Assembly: GCA_002953655.1 (NCBI GenBank) | Contig: CP025839.1 | Coordinates: 558,001 to 622,000, forward strand | Direction: 5' to 3' | Length of the DNA stretch: 64,000 nucleotides | Source of the DNA: Latilactobacillus sakei | GTDB taxonomy: Bacteria > Bacillota > Bacilli > Lactobacillales > Lactobacillaceae | Shown here: positions 18,769 to 29,544 of the stretch, one piece after another | Layout: the number at the start of each line of letters is the position of its first letter | Position numbering within the stretch: the stretch's first letter is position 1 | The notes under the pieces: model-generated | Told to the model about the DNA's origin: nothing | What the model saw: the letters and a program-made list of their open reading frames with translations, nothing else | The model's database searches: none | Program-made: the position numbers and the translations under genes

Positions 18769-18794
18769 CGAAAATATGTTCGGTATGTTAGAAT
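18769..18794 (+). promoter_or_regulatory. LexA (SOS) box and -10 of uvrBA
   Basis: CGAAAATATGTTCG (18769-18782) differs at one position from the Gram-positive LexA/DinR operator CGAACATATGTTCG. An extended -10 (TG-T-TAGAAT, ending 18794) follows 6 bp later. LexA bound here would cover the -35 region, giving DNA-damage induction of uvrB-uvrA. Confidence 0.82.
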
Positions 18795-18800
18795 GGTAAT

Positions 18801-18957
18801 TGATAAAAAAGAGGGCGTCTGTTTAGTGGCTTAAGCACCACGTAGAGACGATCACTGACAACTTATAAATTTGTAATTTAAGAAGGTGTCTGGTACAAAA
18901 CCCCGTTTTGTATCAGGCGCTTCTTTTATCGCAATAAAATGGCACTGGAGGCAATTC
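18801..18957 (+). promoter_or_regulatory. Structured 5' leader of uvrB
   Basis: About 157 nt of untranslated leader. First hairpin: CGTCT (18816-18820)/AGACG (18846-18850) enclosing GTGG/CCAC. Second: a 19-20-bp stem from GAAGGTGTCTGGTACAAAAC (18882-18901) to its imperfect complement (18905-18923), loop CCC, then TTTT. The second looks like a weak Rho-independent terminator placed 31 bp before the uvrB start. The first hairpin contains GTAG/CTTAAG loops not matched to any riboswitch that I know. Confidence 0.6.
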
Positions 18958-20961
18958 ATGATTGATAGACAGAACGATAACCAATTTGACTTAGTCGCAC
19001 CATACGAACCTGCTGGCGATCAACCTGCTGCAATTGAAACCTTAACGAAGAATTTTGAAGCGGGTGCTAAAGCCCAGGTCTTGATGGGTGCCACTGGGAC
19101 TGGGAAAACTTTTACAATGTCCAATGTGATTAAGAATCTCAACAAACCAACGTTGATTATTTCGCATAATAAGACGTTGGCCGGACAATTATATGCCGAA
19201 TTTAAGCAGTTTTTCCCCAACAACGCGGTTGAATATTTCGTGAGTTATTATGATTATTACCAACCAGAAGCCTATGTACCTTCCAGTGATACGTATATCG
19301 AAAAAGATTCGAGTATCAATGACGAAATCGATAAATTACGGCATTCAGCCACGAGTTCGTTATTAGAACGCAACGATGTGATTGTTGTGGCCTCTGTTTC
19401 TTGTATCTTTGGGTTAGGGGATCCACGCGAATACCAAAATCACGTCTTGTCATTGCGACCAGGGATGGAAGTTGAACGCAATGATTTATTACGTCAGCTA
19501 GTTGATATTCAATTTGAACGCAACGATATTGACTTTCAACGGGGACGCTTTAGAGTGCGCGGTGATGTCGTTGAAATTTTCCCAGCTTCTCGTGATGATC
19601 ATGCTTTACGCGTTGAATTTTTTGGCGATGAAATTGATCGGATTGTCGAAGTCGATGCGCTAACTGGTGAAGTAATTGGCGAACGGTCACACGTTGCTAT
19701 TTTCCCCGCAACGCATTTTATGACAAATGACGAAAAAATGGAAAAGGCGATTGAAAGTATTAAAGCTGAACTGGCTGAACGGCTAGCTGTTTTAAAAGGC
19801 GAAGGTAAATTATTAGAAGCGCAACGCCTTGAGCAACGGACAAACTATGATCTTGAAATGATGCAAGAGATGGGCTATTGCTCCGGGATTGAAAATTACT
19901 CACGCCATATGGAAGATCGCCAAGCCGGCGAACCGCCTTATACGTTGTTAGATTTCTTCCCAAAAGATTCAATCATGATGATTGATGAATCCCATGTTAC
20001 TATGCCCCAAATTCGGGGGATGTACAATGGCGATCGCGCGCGGAAACAAATGTTAATTGACTATGGTTTCCGGTTACCAAGTGCGTTAGATAACCGCCCC
20101 TTAACGTTGCCAGAATTCGAAGAGCACGTGAATGAAATTATGTATGTGTCGGCCACACCTGGTCCTTACGAAGCGGAACAAACCGATATTCAAGTGGATC
20201 AGATTATTCGACCAACCGGCCTGTTGGATCCCAATATTGAAGTGCGGCCAATCATGGGTCAGATTGATGATTTAGTCGGTGAAATCAATGATCGCATTGA
20301 AAAGAACGAACGGGTCTTCATTACAACTTTAACCAAGAAAATGTCGGAAGATTTAACCGATTATCTCAAGGAACTGGGCATCAAAGTCCGGTACTTGCAT
20401 AGTGATGTCAAGACGTTGGAACGAACGGAAATTATCCGTGATTTACGACTGGGTAAATTCGATGTCTTAATTGGGATTAACTTATTACGGGAAGGAATTG
20501 ATGTGCCTGAAGTGTCCTTAGTGGCAATTTTAGATGCGGATAAGGAAGGCTTCTTACGTAGTGAACGGTCCTTAATCCAAACCATTGGCCGGGCATCTCG
20601 TAATGAAAATGGACAAGTCTTGTTGTATGCCGATAAGATTACAGACTCAATGCGCCACGCAATTGATGAGACTAAACGTCGACGGACAATTCAAGAAGAA
20701 TATAATGCCGCCCACAATATCACACCGAAGACGATTATTAAACCAATTCGGGATGCAATTTCAATGGTACAATCGGTTGAACATCCAGAAGAAATTAAGA
20801 TGACCAATGAGATTGATTTAGAGAACATGTCGAAGGCTGAAAAACTAGAAATGGTTGAACGACTATCCGAACAGATGCGCTTAGCAGCTAAGAAACTTGA
20901 TTTTGAACAAGCGGCGACATTGCGCGATACCATTCTAGAATTAAAAAGTGAAATAGATTAG
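18958..20961 (+). CDS. uvrB: Excinuclease ABC subunit B
   Basis: Damage-verifying helicase-like subunit of nucleotide excision repair. 667 aa. Walker [10 protein letters not shown], the [12 protein letters not shown] hairpin that clamps DNA, DEAD-like [10 protein letters not shown], helicase motif [11 protein letters not shown] and a C-terminal UVR domain ([14 protein letters not shown]). Start ATG 18958 follows GGAGGCAATTC; an upstream in-frame start falls in the leader hairpin and is rejected. uvrA follows after 9 bp. Confidence 0.96.
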   Translation: MIDRQNDNQFDLVAPYEPAGDQPAAIETLTKNFEAGAKAQVLMGATGTGKTFTMSNVIKNLNKPTLIISHNKTLAGQLYAEFKQFFPNNAVEYFVSYYDYYQPEAYVPSSDTYIEKDSSINDEIDKLRHSATSSLLERNDVIVVASVSCIFGLGDPREYQNHVLSLRPGMEVERNDLLRQLVDIQFERNDIDFQRGRFRVRGDVVEIFPASRDDHALRVEFFGDEIDRIVEVDALTGEVIGERSHVAIFPATHFMTNDEKMEKAIESIKAELAERLAVLKGEGKLLEAQRLEQRTNYDLEMMQEMGYCSGIENYSRHMEDRQAGEPPYTLLDFFPKDSIMMIDESHVTMPQIRGMYNGDRARKQMLIDYGFRLPSALDNRPLTLPEFEEHVNEIMYVSATPGPYEAEQTDIQVDQIIRPTGLLDPNIEVRPIMGQIDDLVGEINDRIEKNERVFITTLTKKMSEDLTDYLKELGIKVRYLHSDVKTLERTEIIRDLRLGKFDVLIGINLLREGIDVPEVSLVAILDADKEGFLRSERSLIQTIGRASRNENGQVLLYADKITDSMRHAIDETKRRRTIQEEYNAAHNITPKTIIKPIRDAISMVQSVEHPEEIKMTNEIDLENMSKAEKLEMVERLSEQMRLAAKKLDFEQAATLRDTILELKSEID

Positions 20962-20970
20962 AGGTCAAGT

Positions 20971-23823
20971 ATGGCAAATGATAAGATAGTAATTCACGGC
21001 GCACGCGCCCATAATTTAAAGGATATCGATGTTACGATTCCAAGAGATAAGTTGGTGGTTATCACTGGATTATCTGGTTCTGGGAAGAGTTCGTTAGCGT
21101 TTGATACGTTATACGCAGAAGGACAACGGCGGTATGTTGAGAGTTTATCAGCATATGCCCGTCAGTTCTTGGGGCAAATGGATAAACCGGATGTTGATTC
21201 AATTGACGGGTTAAGTCCAGCGATTTCGATTGACCAAAAGACGACCTCTAAGAATCCACGTTCAACAGTCGGAACAGTCACTGAAATCAATGATTATCTC
21301 CGCTTATTGTGGGCCCGAGTTGGTCAACCCATCTGTCCCAACGATGGGACTGAAATCAGTAGCCAATCAGTAGAACAAATGGTTGACCGGGTATTGGCTT
21401 TACCGGAGCGGACTAAACTCCAAATTATGTCACCAATCGTTCGTGGCAAAAAAGGCCAACACAAAAAAATCTTTGAGAAGATTCAACGTGAAGGCTATGT
21501 GCGTGTTCAAGTGGATGGCGAAGTGATGGATGTTAGCACCGACCTAGAATTAGATAAGAATAAGAAACATGATATCAATATTGTTGTTGATCGAATTGTC
21601 GTTAAAGACGGGGTGCGCTCACGGTTATTTGATTCATTTGAAGCAGCCTTGAGACTATCTGATGGATATGCGACAGCCGATGTAATTGGCGGCGAACAAC
21701 TCTTATTCTCTGAACATTATGCGTGCCCAATCTGTGGGTTTACAGTTGGGGCATTAGAACCACGGCTATTCTCATTTAACGCGCCATTTGGGGCTTGTCC
21801 TGAATGTGATGGTTTGGGCTTAAAACTAGAAGTTGATACGGATCTCGTTGTGCCAGATACAAGTAAAACATTGCGTGAAGGGGCGATTGCACCTTGGAAC
21901 CCAATCAGTTCGCAATACTACCCACAAATGTTAGAACAAGCTTGCACGGCCTTTAAAATCGATATGGACCGTCCTTTCAGTAAGTTGACACCTCGTCAAA
22001 AAGATATCATCTTAAATGGCTCACAAGGCAAAGAATTCCACTTCCATTATGAAAATGATTTTGGGGGCGTTCGCGATGTTGAAGTGCCTTTTGAAGGGGT
22101 CCTCAGCAATATTGATCGGCGTTATCGTGAAACGAATAGTGATTTCACACGGACGCAGATGCGCACTTATATGACGGAATTAACGTGTCAAACGTGTCAC
22201 GGGAAGCGACTAAATCGCCAAGCTTTGGCGGTTAAAGTCGGTGGCCAAGATATCGCTGAAGTCTCAGACAATGCGATCAAAGATGGCCTTCCATTCTTCG
22301 ATAACCTTGAACTTTCTGAAAAAGATCAAGTGATTGCGAAACCCATTTTGAAAGAAGTTCATGACCGCCTAACTTTCTTGATTAACGTCGGCTTAGACTA
22401 TTTGACGTTGAGTCGTTCTGCTGGCACGCTTTCCGGTGGGGAAGCGCAACGGATTCGTTTGGCCACGCAAATTGGGTCGAACTTATCTGGCGTGCTTTAC
22501 ATCTTAGACGAACCTTCAATTGGGTTGCATCAACGTGATAATGACCGGTTAATCGGTTCTTTGAAGAAGATGCGCGATTTAGGGAACACCTTAATCGTGG
22601 TTGAACATGATGAAGATACGATGCGAGCAGCCGATTACCTAATTGATATTGGCCCAGGTGCTGGGGATCTTGGCGGAGAAGTGATGGCCGCTGGGACACC
22701 CACGGAAGTCGAACAAAACCCTAATTCCTTAACAGGCCGTTATTTAGCGGGGCAGGATTATATTCCGGTACCATTAAAACGGCGTCAAGGAAATGGTAAA
22801 AAGGTGCGGGTAACTGGCGCTGCTGAAAATAATTTAAAAGATTTAACGGTTGATTTTCCATTAGGTGAATTTGTCGCCGTGACCGGAGTTTCTGGATCGG
22901 GTAAATCAACATTAGTGAATACGATTTTGAAGAAGGCGCTTGCGCAAAAGATGAATCGTAATTCAGCTAAACCGGGGCAGTATAAGACTATCACGGGTTA
23001 TCAAAATCTTGAGAAGTTGATTAATATCGACCAAAGTCCAATTGGCCGGACACCGCGGAGTAATCCAGCCACTTATACTGGAGTCTTCGATAATGTCCGT
23101 GATTTATTCGCCCAAACCAATGAAGCGAAGTTACGAGGCTACAAGAAGGGCCGTTTTAGTTTTAATGTGAAGGGCGGTCGCTGTGAAGCCTGCAAGGGTG
23201 ACGGGATTATCAAGATTGAAATGAATTTCTTACCGGATGTCTACGTCCCTTGTGAAATTTGTCATGGTAGTCGTTATAATTCAGAAACTTTAGAAGTGGT
23301 TTACAAAGGCAAGAATATTGCTGAAATTTTGGATATGACCGTTTCTGAAGCAACTGAATTCTTCGAAAATATTCCTAAGATTGCCCGTAAACTACAAACA
23401 ATCGTCGATGTTGGTCTAGGTTATGTAACATTGGGCCAATCGGCAACAACCTTATCTGGTGGAGAAGCCCAACGGATGAAATTGGCTTCTGAATTACAAA
23501 AGCAATCAACCGGTAAGAACTTGTATATCTTGGACGAACCAACAACTGGTTTGCATACGGATGATATCAAACGGTTGTTAGGCGTACTAGAACGGTTGGT
23601 TGATGAAGGCAACACGGTTTTAGTCATCGAACATAATCTAGATGTGATTAAAACAGCTGATTATATCATTGATTTAGGACCAGAAGGCGGTGACAAAGGT
23701 GGCACCATCGTTGCGACTGGCACACCTGAAACGTTGGTGAACGTTGCAGAAAGCTATACGGGGCGCTACTTGAAACCAATTTTAGAACGGGATACCGCCC
23801 GCACATTAGCGGCACAAGAATAG
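20971..23823 (+). CDS. uvrA: Excinuclease ABC subunit A
   Basis: Damage-recognition ATPase, 950 aa. Two ABC modules: first Walker [10 protein letters not shown] near 32-40 with signature [11 protein letters not shown], second GVSGSGKST near 640 with [11 protein letters not shown]. Zinc-binding Cys pairs CPICGF / CPECDG and CEACKGDG / CEICHG, and the HxxRY-type UvrB-binding region. Forms the UvrAB scanning complex; co-transcribed with uvrB under the SOS box. Confidence 0.96.
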   Translation: MANDKIVIHGARAHNLKDIDVTIPRDKLVVITGLSGSGKSSLAFDTLYAEGQRRYVESLSAYARQFLGQMDKPDVDSIDGLSPAISIDQKTTSKNPRSTVGTVTEINDYLRLLWARVGQPICPNDGTEISSQSVEQMVDRVLALPERTKLQIMSPIVRGKKGQHKKIFEKIQREGYVRVQVDGEVMDVSTDLELDKNKKHDINIVVDRIVVKDGVRSRLFDSFEAALRLSDGYATADVIGGEQLLFSEHYACPICGFTVGALEPRLFSFNAPFGACPECDGLGLKLEVDTDLVVPDTSKTLREGAIAPWNPISSQYYPQMLEQACTAFKIDMDRPFSKLTPRQKDIILNGSQGKEFHFHYENDFGGVRDVEVPFEGVLSNIDRRYRETNSDFTRTQMRTYMTELTCQTCHGKRLNRQALAVKVGGQDIAEVSDNAIKDGLPFFDNLELSEKDQVIAKPILKEVHDRLTFLINVGLDYLTLSRSAGTLSGGEAQRIRLATQIGSNLSGVLYILDEPSIGLHQRDNDRLIGSLKKMRDLGNTLIVVEHDEDTMRAADYLIDIGPGAGDLGGEVMAAGTPTEVEQNPNSLTGRYLAGQDYIPVPLKRRQGNGKKVRVTGAAENNLKDLTVDFPLGEFVAVTGVSGSGKSTLVNTILKKALAQKMNRNSAKPGQYKTITGYQNLEKLINIDQSPIGRTPRSNPATYTGVFDNVRDLFAQTNEAKLRGYKKGRFSFNVKGGRCEACKGDGIIKIEMNFLPDVYVPCEICHGSRYNSETLEVVYKGKNIAEILDMTVSEATEFFENIPKIARKLQTIVDVGLGYVTLGQSATTLSGGEAQRMKLASELQKQSTGKNLYILDEPTTGLHTDDIKRLLGVLERLVDEGNTVLVIEHNLDVIKTADYIIDLGPEGGDKGGTIVATGTPETLVNVAESYTGRYLKPILERDTARTLAAQE

Positions 23824-23827
23824 TCAT

Positions 23828-23860
23828 GAAGCTGAGTCCTATTTTAGGCTCAGCTTTTTT
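23828..23860 (+). terminator. Terminator of uvrBA
   Basis: AAGCTGAG-CCTA / AGG-CTCAGCTT stem with T6. Confidence 0.85.
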
Positions 23861-23885
23861 GATGGGTTTCTTTTTACTAAAGTTA

Positions 23886-23914
23886 TTGAGCATTGCTTCC
23901 AAAAAAAGTATGAT
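23886..23914 (+). promoter_or_regulatory. Promoter of DUF308 gene
   Basis: TTGAGC (23886-23891), 17-bp spacer, TATGAT (23909-23914). Confidence 0.65.
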
Positions 23915-23943
23915 AGATTTATTAGATAGGAAGAGGTGGTAAG

Positions 23944-24480
23944 ATGTTTAGAAGAAATGATTGGCGCTTTGATTGGTCAGAACTAATGACCGGCATTATT
24001 TTCCTAATTGGAGCGTATTTCTTATTGAATAAGCCCCAAGCAACATTATCCGGCTTAGTCATCATTGTGGCGGTGGCTGCAATTATCCGGGGAGTGGCTA
24101 AAATTAGTGTTTACGGCCAGTTAAGACAAGATACGGGTATCCGGGCGACCGTGATGTTGATCAATGCTATTTTAGATATTGTGATTGGGTTATTATTCAT
24201 CTTTAATATTCCAGCCGGTATCTTTACAATGAGTTATATGTTTGCAATCTGGTTCTTGTTAGATGCGGTTGTTGGTCTATTAAATGTGAGCCATTTGAAG
24301 CAATTTAACATGGGCTTATACATGCTATCAATCATATTAAACGTTTTAGGGTTGATTGTTGGTTTGTTATTATTAATGCATCCAGTGGTTGCAGCTGTAA
24401 CAATGACAACTTTATTGGGTTTTTATTTTGTGATTGTGGGAGTCAATGCGATTGTGATTGCAATTGCGCGCCGCTTATAA
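23944..24480 (+). CDS. HdeD/DUF308-family membrane protein
   Basis: 178 aa with six hydrophobic segments arranged as three similar pairs, the pattern of HdeD/DUF308 proteins (ITGIIFLIGAYFLLNKP; INAILDIVIGLLFIFNI; GLIVGLLLLMHP). HdeD in E. coli is linked to acid resistance; that role is only suggestive here. Short cytoplasmic N-terminus RRNDWRFDWSE. AGGTGG upstream. Own promoter and terminator. Confidence 0.75.
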   Translation: MFRRNDWRFDWSELMTGIIFLIGAYFLLNKPQATLSGLVIIVAVAAIIRGVAKISVYGQLRQDTGIRATVMLINAILDIVIGLLFIFNIPAGIFTMSYMFAIWFLLDAVVGLLNVSHLKQFNMGLYMLSIILNVLGLIVGLLLLMHPVVAAVTMTTLLGFYFVIVGVNAIVIAIARRL

Positions 24481-24485
24481 AAACG

Positions 24486-24524
24486 AAAAGTCTAGAACAA
24501 CATTCAGTTGTTTTAGACTTTTTT
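24486..24524 (+). terminator. Terminator of DUF308 gene
   Basis: AAAAGTCTA-AACAAC / GTTGTT-TAGACTTTT stem with further T residues. Confidence 0.88.
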
Positions 24525-24544
24525 ATGTTTATAGCCGTGTTTGC

Positions 24545-24572
24545 TTTCAATGACACGCCAGGAATGCTACAA
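24545..24572 (+). promoter_or_regulatory. Promoter of rapZ-yvcK-whiA
   Basis: TTCAAT (24545-24550), 16-bp spacer, TACAAT (24567-24572) with the extended TG-C motif in front of the -10. Confidence 0.6.
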
Positions 24573-24605
24573 TAGAATAACCGATAATTCGAGGAGTGGG
24601 GACTA

Positions 24606-25490
24606 ATGACAGATACATTGAATTTAGTAGTAATTACTGGGATGAGTGGTGCGGGTAAAACCGTTGCAATGCAGAGTTTTGAAGATTTAGGTTATTTCTG
24701 TGTTGATAATATGCCACCTTCATTATTACCCAAATTTTGGGAATTAGTGAAGGAATCCGGTAAGGTTACAAAGATCGCGTTAGTGATCGATTTACGTTCG
24801 CGCGCCTTTTATGATGGGATTATCGAAATGCTTTCCGGGCTTGATAATACCCAATTTGTCACAACTAAGATTCTATTCTTAGATGCTTCTGATGAAGAAC
24901 TTGTTTCTCGCTATAAAGAAACGCGTCGTTCGCACCCACTTGCGCGTAATGGTCGTTTAATGGATGGGATTCATAAGGAACGTGAATTACTAACTGAAAT
25001 CAGAAACCAATCTCAGATGGTGGTTAATACGTCAATGTTATCACCTCGCGAATTACGGGAACAGATTTTCCGGGTCTTTAAGACCTCTGATAATCCGTCA
25101 TTTCATATCGAAGTGATGTCATTTGGATTTAAATATGGGTTGCCAATCGATGCTGATATTGTGATGGATGTGCGCTTCTTGCCTAATCCATACTATGTTG
25201 CGGAATTCAAAGCGTTAAATGGGTTAGATAAACCAGTTAGAGATTACGTTATGGAACAGCCCGCAACAGAACAATTTTATCAACAATTGACGGCCCTACT
25301 AAAAAGTATCATGCCAGGGTACCTTAAAGAAGGTAAAACCAGTGTCACGATTGCAATTGGCTGTACTGGCGGTCAACATCGCTCAGTCGCATTAGCACAA
25401 CGTTTAGCGGATGATTTAGCCGTTGACTATCCAGTTGATGTGACGCATCGTGATATGAAGAAACGAAAGGAATCGGTGAACCGCTCATGA
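24606..25490 (+). CDS. rapZ: RapZ/YvcJ nucleotide-binding protein
   Basis: 294 aa P-loop protein: Walker A GMSGAGKT at 12-19, RSHPL loop, and the C-terminal [10 protein letters not shown] / VTHRDMKKR region that binds glucosamine-6-phosphate or small RNAs in the E. coli protein. In Firmicutes (YvcJ) it binds nucleotides; its RNA role there is unsettled. First of the conserved rapZ-yvcK-whiA trio; its stop overlaps the yvcK start by 4 bp. Confidence 0.93.
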   Translation: MTDTLNLVVITGMSGAGKTVAMQSFEDLGYFCVDNMPPSLLPKFWELVKESGKVTKIALVIDLRSRAFYDGIIEMLSGLDNTQFVTTKILFLDASDEELVSRYKETRRSHPLARNGRLMDGIHKERELLTEIRNQSQMVVNTSMLSPRELREQIFRVFKTSDNPSFHIEVMSFGFKYGLPIDADIVMDVRFLPNPYYVAEFKALNGLDKPVRDYVMEQPATEQFYQQLTALLKSIMPGYLKEGKTSVTIAIGCTGGQHRSVALAQRLADDLAVDYPVDVTHRDMKKRKESVNRS

Positions 25491-26521
25491 CAGCTACTAA
25501 TCGCATAATCCGGGTGATTAAAGGTCGTCGTCCCAAGGTGGTTGTGATTGGTGGTGGGACAGGCTTACCCGTTATTCTAAAAAGTTTACGTGAACAAAAT
25601 GCGGATGCGACTGCCATTGTAACGGTTGCAGACGATGGTGGTTCATCTGGTGTGATTCGAGATTATATTAACGTTGTGCCACCTGGCGATATTCGCAACG
25701 TTTTGGTGGCTTTATCAGATTTACCACAATTGACGCTCGACATTTTTCAATATCGATTTAAATCACATGACGCCTTCTTTTCAGGCCATGCGATTGGTAA
25801 TTTAATTATTGCGGCGCTTTCTGAAATGGAATCCGGCATCTTTGACGCGGTCCAACGACTTTCAGAAATGATGGCTGTCGATGGGCATGTTTACCCAGCC
25901 GCTAATGTGGCCTTAACGCTAAATGCAGCTTTCCAAGATGGCACACAATTGGCCGGTGAATCTGAAATTACCGCAGCACGCAAACAAATTAAGCGTGTCT
26001 GGGTGACCAAGACAGATCCTGAGGATCAAGAGGAACCAACCGCAGTTCAAGAAGTTGTCGCAGCAATCATGGCCGCTGATGTGGTGGTCCTCGGTCCAGG
26101 AAGCCTATTTACCAGCATTTTACCTAATTTAATGATTAAAAATCTTGGTGAGGCAGTTAAGCAAACCAAAGCCGAGGTTATTTACATTTGTAATATCATG
26201 ACTCAAAAAGGCGAGACCGAGCGCTTCACAGATGCTGACCATGTCCGGGTTTTGAATGAACATCTAGGGCAACATGTGGTGGACACAGTTCTTGTCAATA
26301 CTGGTCAGGTGCCAGCTAATTATTTGGATCACCAAAAATATGATGAAATTTTATGGCCAGTCGAACATGACTTTGATGGGCTGAGACAACTAGGTTGCCG
26401 AGTGATTTCGGACAATTTCTTAAAGCTCGATAATCATGGCGTCTTCCATAATGGTCAAAAGGTCGCAAGTGAAATTATGAATCTTGCCTTTCAGGTTAAT
26501 ACAACTAAGCGAGGTGAATAA
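25487..26521 (+). CDS. yvcK: YvcK/GlmR gluconeogenesis factor (CofD-like)
   Basis: 344 aa. UDP-sugar-binding CofD/YvcK fold with [15 protein letters not shown] at the N-terminus, [10 protein letters not shown] and GPGSLFTSI. In B. subtilis it channels carbon towards peptidoglycan precursors during growth on non-glycolytic substrates. ATGA overlap with rapZ and 2-bp gap to whiA point to one transcript. Confidence 0.92.
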   Translation: MTATNRIIRVIKGRRPKVVVIGGGTGLPVILKSLREQNADATAIVTVADDGGSSGVIRDYINVVPPGDIRNVLVALSDLPQLTLDIFQYRFKSHDAFFSGHAIGNLIIAALSEMESGIFDAVQRLSEMMAVDGHVYPAANVALTLNAAFQDGTQLAGESEITAARKQIKRVWVTKTDPEDQEEPTAVQEVVAAIMAADVVVLGPGSLFTSILPNLMIKNLGEAVKQTKAEVIYICNIMTQKGETERFTDADHVRVLNEHLGQHVVDTVLVNTGQVPANYLDHQKYDEILWPVEHDFDGLRQLGCRVISDNFLKLDNHGVFHNGQKVASEIMNLAFQVNTTKRGE

Positions 26522-26523
26522 GG

Positions 26524-27468
26524 ATGGCTTCATACGCAAGTGAAGTAAAAAAAGAGCTAACGCAACTCGAAGTACATCCGGAACATGCACGGGCTGAACT
26601 AGCCGCTTTAATCAGAATGAATGGCTCATTAAGTTTGATGAATCACCAATTTGTTTTGAACGTGCAAACCGAAAATCCGGCGATCGCTCGCCGGATTTAT
26701 AGTTTATTAAAGCAAAACTATCAAGTTGAATCAGAATTATTGGTTCGGCGCAAAATGAAATTAAAGAAAAATAATCAATATATTGTACGACTCAAATATG
26801 ATACAAATACGGTTTTGAACGACTTAAACATCGTTGCTGAAGACGGGTTTACAATTCATACACGAGTGTCAGAAGATATCATTGATGAAGATCAGCGCGT
26901 CCGTTCATATCTAAGAGGGGCCTTTTTAGCTGGTGGTTCGGTTAATAATCCGGAAACTAGCCGCTATCACTTAGAGATTTATTCACTCTATGAAGAGCAC
27001 AATCAAGATATTGTGCGGATGATGAATAGATTTGGGCTAAACGCTAAAACAACGGTTCGCCGCAGTGGTTACATTACTTATTTGAAAGAAGCGGAAAAAA
27101 TTGCTGATTTCTTACAGGTGATTGGTGCCACGAATGCGATGTTGAAGTTTGAAGACATTCGAATTGTCCGTGATATGCGTAATTCAGTGAACCGGTTAGT
27201 TAACTGCGAAACAGCCAATTTAAATAAAACGATTGATGCGGCTGCGAAACAGATTGAAAATATCGAGTATTTAAGGGATTCAGTAGGGCTAGATAATTTA
27301 CCCGCGAAATTGCGGGAAATTGCGTTATTACGGTTGGAATTTCCGGACATTACTTTGAAAGAACTTGGTGAAAAGATGCCGAGTGGGGCGATCTCAAAAT
27401 CAGGGATTAACCATCGTTTAAGAAAATTAAATCAATTGGCTGAAGGTTACCAACAAAAAGTCATTTAG
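26524..27468 (+). CDS. whiA: WhiA sporulation-type DNA-binding protein
   Basis: 314 aa. N-terminal LAGLIDADG-like domain (residues 1-200, e.g. [13 protein letters not shown]) fused to a C-terminal helix-turn-helix ([23 protein letters not shown]). In non-sporulating Firmicutes it affects cell division and chromosome segregation. Directly after yvcK. Confidence 0.94.
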   Translation: MASYASEVKKELTQLEVHPEHARAELAALIRMNGSLSLMNHQFVLNVQTENPAIARRIYSLLKQNYQVESELLVRRKMKLKKNNQYIVRLKYDTNTVLNDLNIVAEDGFTIHTRVSEDIIDEDQRVRSYLRGAFLAGGSVNNPETSRYHLEIYSLYEEHNQDIVRMMNRFGLNAKTTVRRSGYITYLKEAEKIADFLQVIGATNAMLKFEDIRIVRDMRNSVNRLVNCETANLNKTIDAAAKQIENIEYLRDSVGLDNLPAKLREIALLRLEFPDITLKELGEKMPSGAISKSGINHRLRKLNQLAEGYQQKVI

Positions 27469-27499
27469 AAGAAATGCTCGTTAATAAATGCACAAGAGT

Positions 27500-27528
27500 T
27501 TGACTTTTACAATTAAATTGTGTACACT
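27500..27528 (+). promoter_or_regulatory. OhrR-type operator inside the marR-family promoter
   Basis: TTGACT (27500-27505), 17-bp spacer, TACACT (27523-27528). The spacer holds TACAATTAAATTGTG (27508-27522), an inverted repeat nearly identical to the B. subtilis OhrR operator. This implies autorepression relieved by organic peroxide. Confidence 0.8.
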
Positions 27529-27560
27529 ATAAACTAACGGGTTTCCGGGGAGGAAAATAT

Positions 27561-28016
27561 ATGATTAAACCAGTATTATTAGATGAGCAATTATGCTTTT
27601 CGATTTATCGCGCACAGAAAGCTTATAACCACTTTTACGGAAAGGTCTTAAAACCTTATGGCTTAACTTATCCACAATTCATCGCAATGTTAGCATTGTG
27701 GGAACATGGGACAATGTCAGTTAAGGAATTAGGTCACCATTTAGAATTAGATAGTGGGACATTAACACCACTATTGAAACGCCTAGAAGCGGATGGTTGG
27801 GTTGATCGTAAGCGTGCATCTGATGATGAACGTCGCGTTGACGTTTCATTAACAGAGCAAGCAGAATCACAAAAACTTGAAATTTACGAACGTGTTGGTA
27901 ACTGTACCAACTACCTAGATTTCACAAGCGACAAATATCATGACTTACGTCAAAGCATGAACGAAGTCGAAAAACATTTAAATGCTATTCAAGCTGATAC
28001 CGATCGATTTGCTTAA
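27561..28016 (+). CDS. OhrR-like MarR-family peroxide-sensing repressor
   Basis: 151 aa winged-helix MarR protein. The sensing Cys of OhrR is kept at position 12 (LDEQLCFSIY), followed by the family segment YPQFIAMLALWEH, the recognition helix LELDSGTLTPLLKRLE and wing DDERRVDVSLT. No ohr peroxiredoxin-like gene lies next to it, so its targets must be elsewhere apart from its own promoter. GGGGAGG precedes the start. Confidence 0.85.
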   Translation: MIKPVLLDEQLCFSIYRAQKAYNHFYGKVLKPYGLTYPQFIAMLALWEHGTMSVKELGHHLELDSGTLTPLLKRLEADGWVDRKRASDDERRVDVSLTEQAESQKLEIYERVGNCTNYLDFTSDKYHDLRQSMNEVEKHLNAIQADTDRFA

Positions 28017-28042
28017 AGCGAATCATGATGAGTGCAAAAATT

Positions 28043-28085
28043 AAGCGGTCAAAATCCTTGTTATAAAGGATTTTGACCGCTTTTT
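28043..28085 (+). terminator. Terminator after ohrR-like gene
   Basis: AAGCGGTCAAAATCCTT / AAGGATTTTGACCGCTT with T5. The following hairpin at 28089-28127 with T5 on the reverse strand ends the convergent DsbA-like gene. Confidence 0.9.
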
Positions 28086-28088
28086 ATA

Positions 28089-28127
28089 TTAAAAAGCGCG
28101 TCCTTGAGTAAATCAGGGGCGCACTTT
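28089..28127 (-). terminator. Terminator of the DsbA-like gene
   Basis: On the reverse strand AAAGTGCG-CC-TGA pairs with TCA-GG-CGCGCTTT, two mismatches, T5 tail. Confidence 0.65.
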
Positions 28128-28129
28128 AT

Positions 28130-28654
28130 TTATTGAGCTTGTAAAATCATATCGAGTTCTTCTGGTGTTATTGATTCATCAAAGATGTGTTCACCAGCGA
28201 TGATTGTTGGGACGAATTTGATATTGGCCGCTTGAGCTTCGTCAACAATGGCCGCTAACTGTACGGTATTATCAAGTGGACTTAGTTTAAGGTTAGCTTG
28301 CATGTATTTATCGAATTCAGAATCCGATAAATCAGGCCGCCATGTTTTTTGATGCGTGTAGAGAAAATGGATGGCGTTTAAAGCAATAGCGGGTTGATCG
28401 AAGGGTAGGTAAGTATGGGCGAGGTTACCAATTAATAGATCATCTTTATCCTTGTTATAAGGTTTGATGATTCGTCGTACTTGACCGGCTTCGACGGCCT
28501 TAGTGAGCTGTTCCTCGGATTTGAGGAACCATTTGCGACAATAGGGACAAGCTAAATTCAAAAATTCAACAAATGTGACGGGTGCTTCAGGGTGGCCAAT
28601 GACAATCCCACCTTCAGTTGTCACTTGATCACTTTTAATAATACTAATATCCAT
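28130..28654 (-). CDS. DsbA-like thioredoxin-fold protein, cytoplasmic
   Basis: 174 aa. Thioredoxin fold of the DsbA/Thioredoxin_4 group: EFLNLACPYCRKW with CPYC at 36-39, and cis-Pro region KFVPTIIAG near the C-terminus. No signal peptide, so it acts inside the cell, perhaps on oxidised thiols. Two ATGs are adjacent; the second (28654) has the better 7-bp spacing to AGGAGG. Convergent with the peroxide regulator. Confidence 0.75.
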   Translation of the reverse strand: MDISIIKSDQVTTEGGIVIGHPEAPVTFVEFLNLACPYCRKWFLKSEEQLTKAVEAGQVRRIIKPYNKDKDDLLIGNLAHTYLPFDQPAIALNAIHFLYTHQKTWRPDLSDSEFDKYMQANLKLSPLDNTVQLAAIVDEAQAANIKFVPTIIAGEHIFDESITPEELDMILQAQ

Positions 28655-28699
28655 CATAAAACCTCCTCTGTATTAAACTAAGTATAGCAAATACGCAGC

Positions 28700-28738
28700 A
28701 AAAAAGGACACCACAAGGATTAAACTTGAGGTGTCCTG
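28700..28738 (-). terminator. Reverse-strand terminator upstream of DsbA-like gene
   Basis: AGGACACC-CAAG / CTTG-GGTGTCCT stem followed on the reverse strand by T6. Together with the next terminator, clpP transcription is stopped twice before the DsbA-like gene. Confidence 0.75.
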
Positions 28739-28796
28739 TTTGAATTAATGTCCGGAATGAAAACGTGCTTCCTCAAACTACCTTTTCCGGTTAAAC

Positions 28797-28843
28797 TAAA
28801 AATGGCAATCATGGTTGAAAAACACCATAATTGCCATTTTTTG
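28797..28843. terminator. clpP terminator, bidirectional
   Basis: AAAAATGGCAAT-ATGGT / ACCAT-ATTGCCATTTTTT stem 36 bp downstream of the clpP stop, with A/T runs on both sides. Confidence 0.8.
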
Positions 28844-28878
28844 TTAATCATCAAAGTCAAAGCGTTTGAGTCAGCACG

Positions 28879-29463
28879 CTATTTTGGTTGGTTAACCATA
28901 ATGTCGTCAATCAAACCGTAATCTTTTGCTTCTTGGGCTGTCATGTAGTTATCACGATCAGTGTCTGCTTGTAATTTTTCGAATGTTTGGCCGGAATTGT
29001 CTGCCAAGATTTGGTTCAAGCGTTTCCGGGTCTTCAAGATTTCGCGAGCAGCGATTTCAATTTCAGTTTGCTGGCCTTGTGCACCACCTAAAGGTTGGTG
29101 AATCAAGACTGTTGAGTTAGGCAATGCAAAACGTTTACCTTTTGTCCCAGCTGAAAGTAAAACGCTGGCCATTGAAGCAGCCATGCCCATAGCGATGGTT
29201 TGAACGTCAGATTTGATGAAGTTCATTGTGTCCATGATAGCCAAACCGGCTGTCACAGAACCACCAGGTGAGTTGATGTAGATTGAAATATCCTTATCTG
29301 AATCTTGCGCATCTAAGAATAGTAATTGCGCAATGATTGTGTTAGCCATTTGGTCGTTTACTTCACCAGATAACATGATGATCCGGTCTTTTAATAGACG
29401 AGAATAAATATCGTAGGCGCGTTCGCCACGAGATGTTTGTTCGATAACTGTCGGTACTAACAT
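28879..29463 (-). CDS. clpP: ATP-dependent Clp protease proteolytic subunit
   Basis: 194 aa serine protease that forms the double heptamer degraded-protein chamber with Clp ATPases. Catalytic triad Ser97 (MAASMAS), His122 (LIHQPLGG) and Asp171 (TDRDNYM). Start ATG preceded by AAGGAGG with 7-bp spacing. Under a CtsR-boxed promoter. Confidence 0.97.
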
Positions 29464-29544
29464 TGAATTGCCTCCTTATATAAAGCTGGGAAGGTATGTT
29501 TAACCAAAGTAATTGGTTAATCCTCCCAATAATCTATAAACCAA

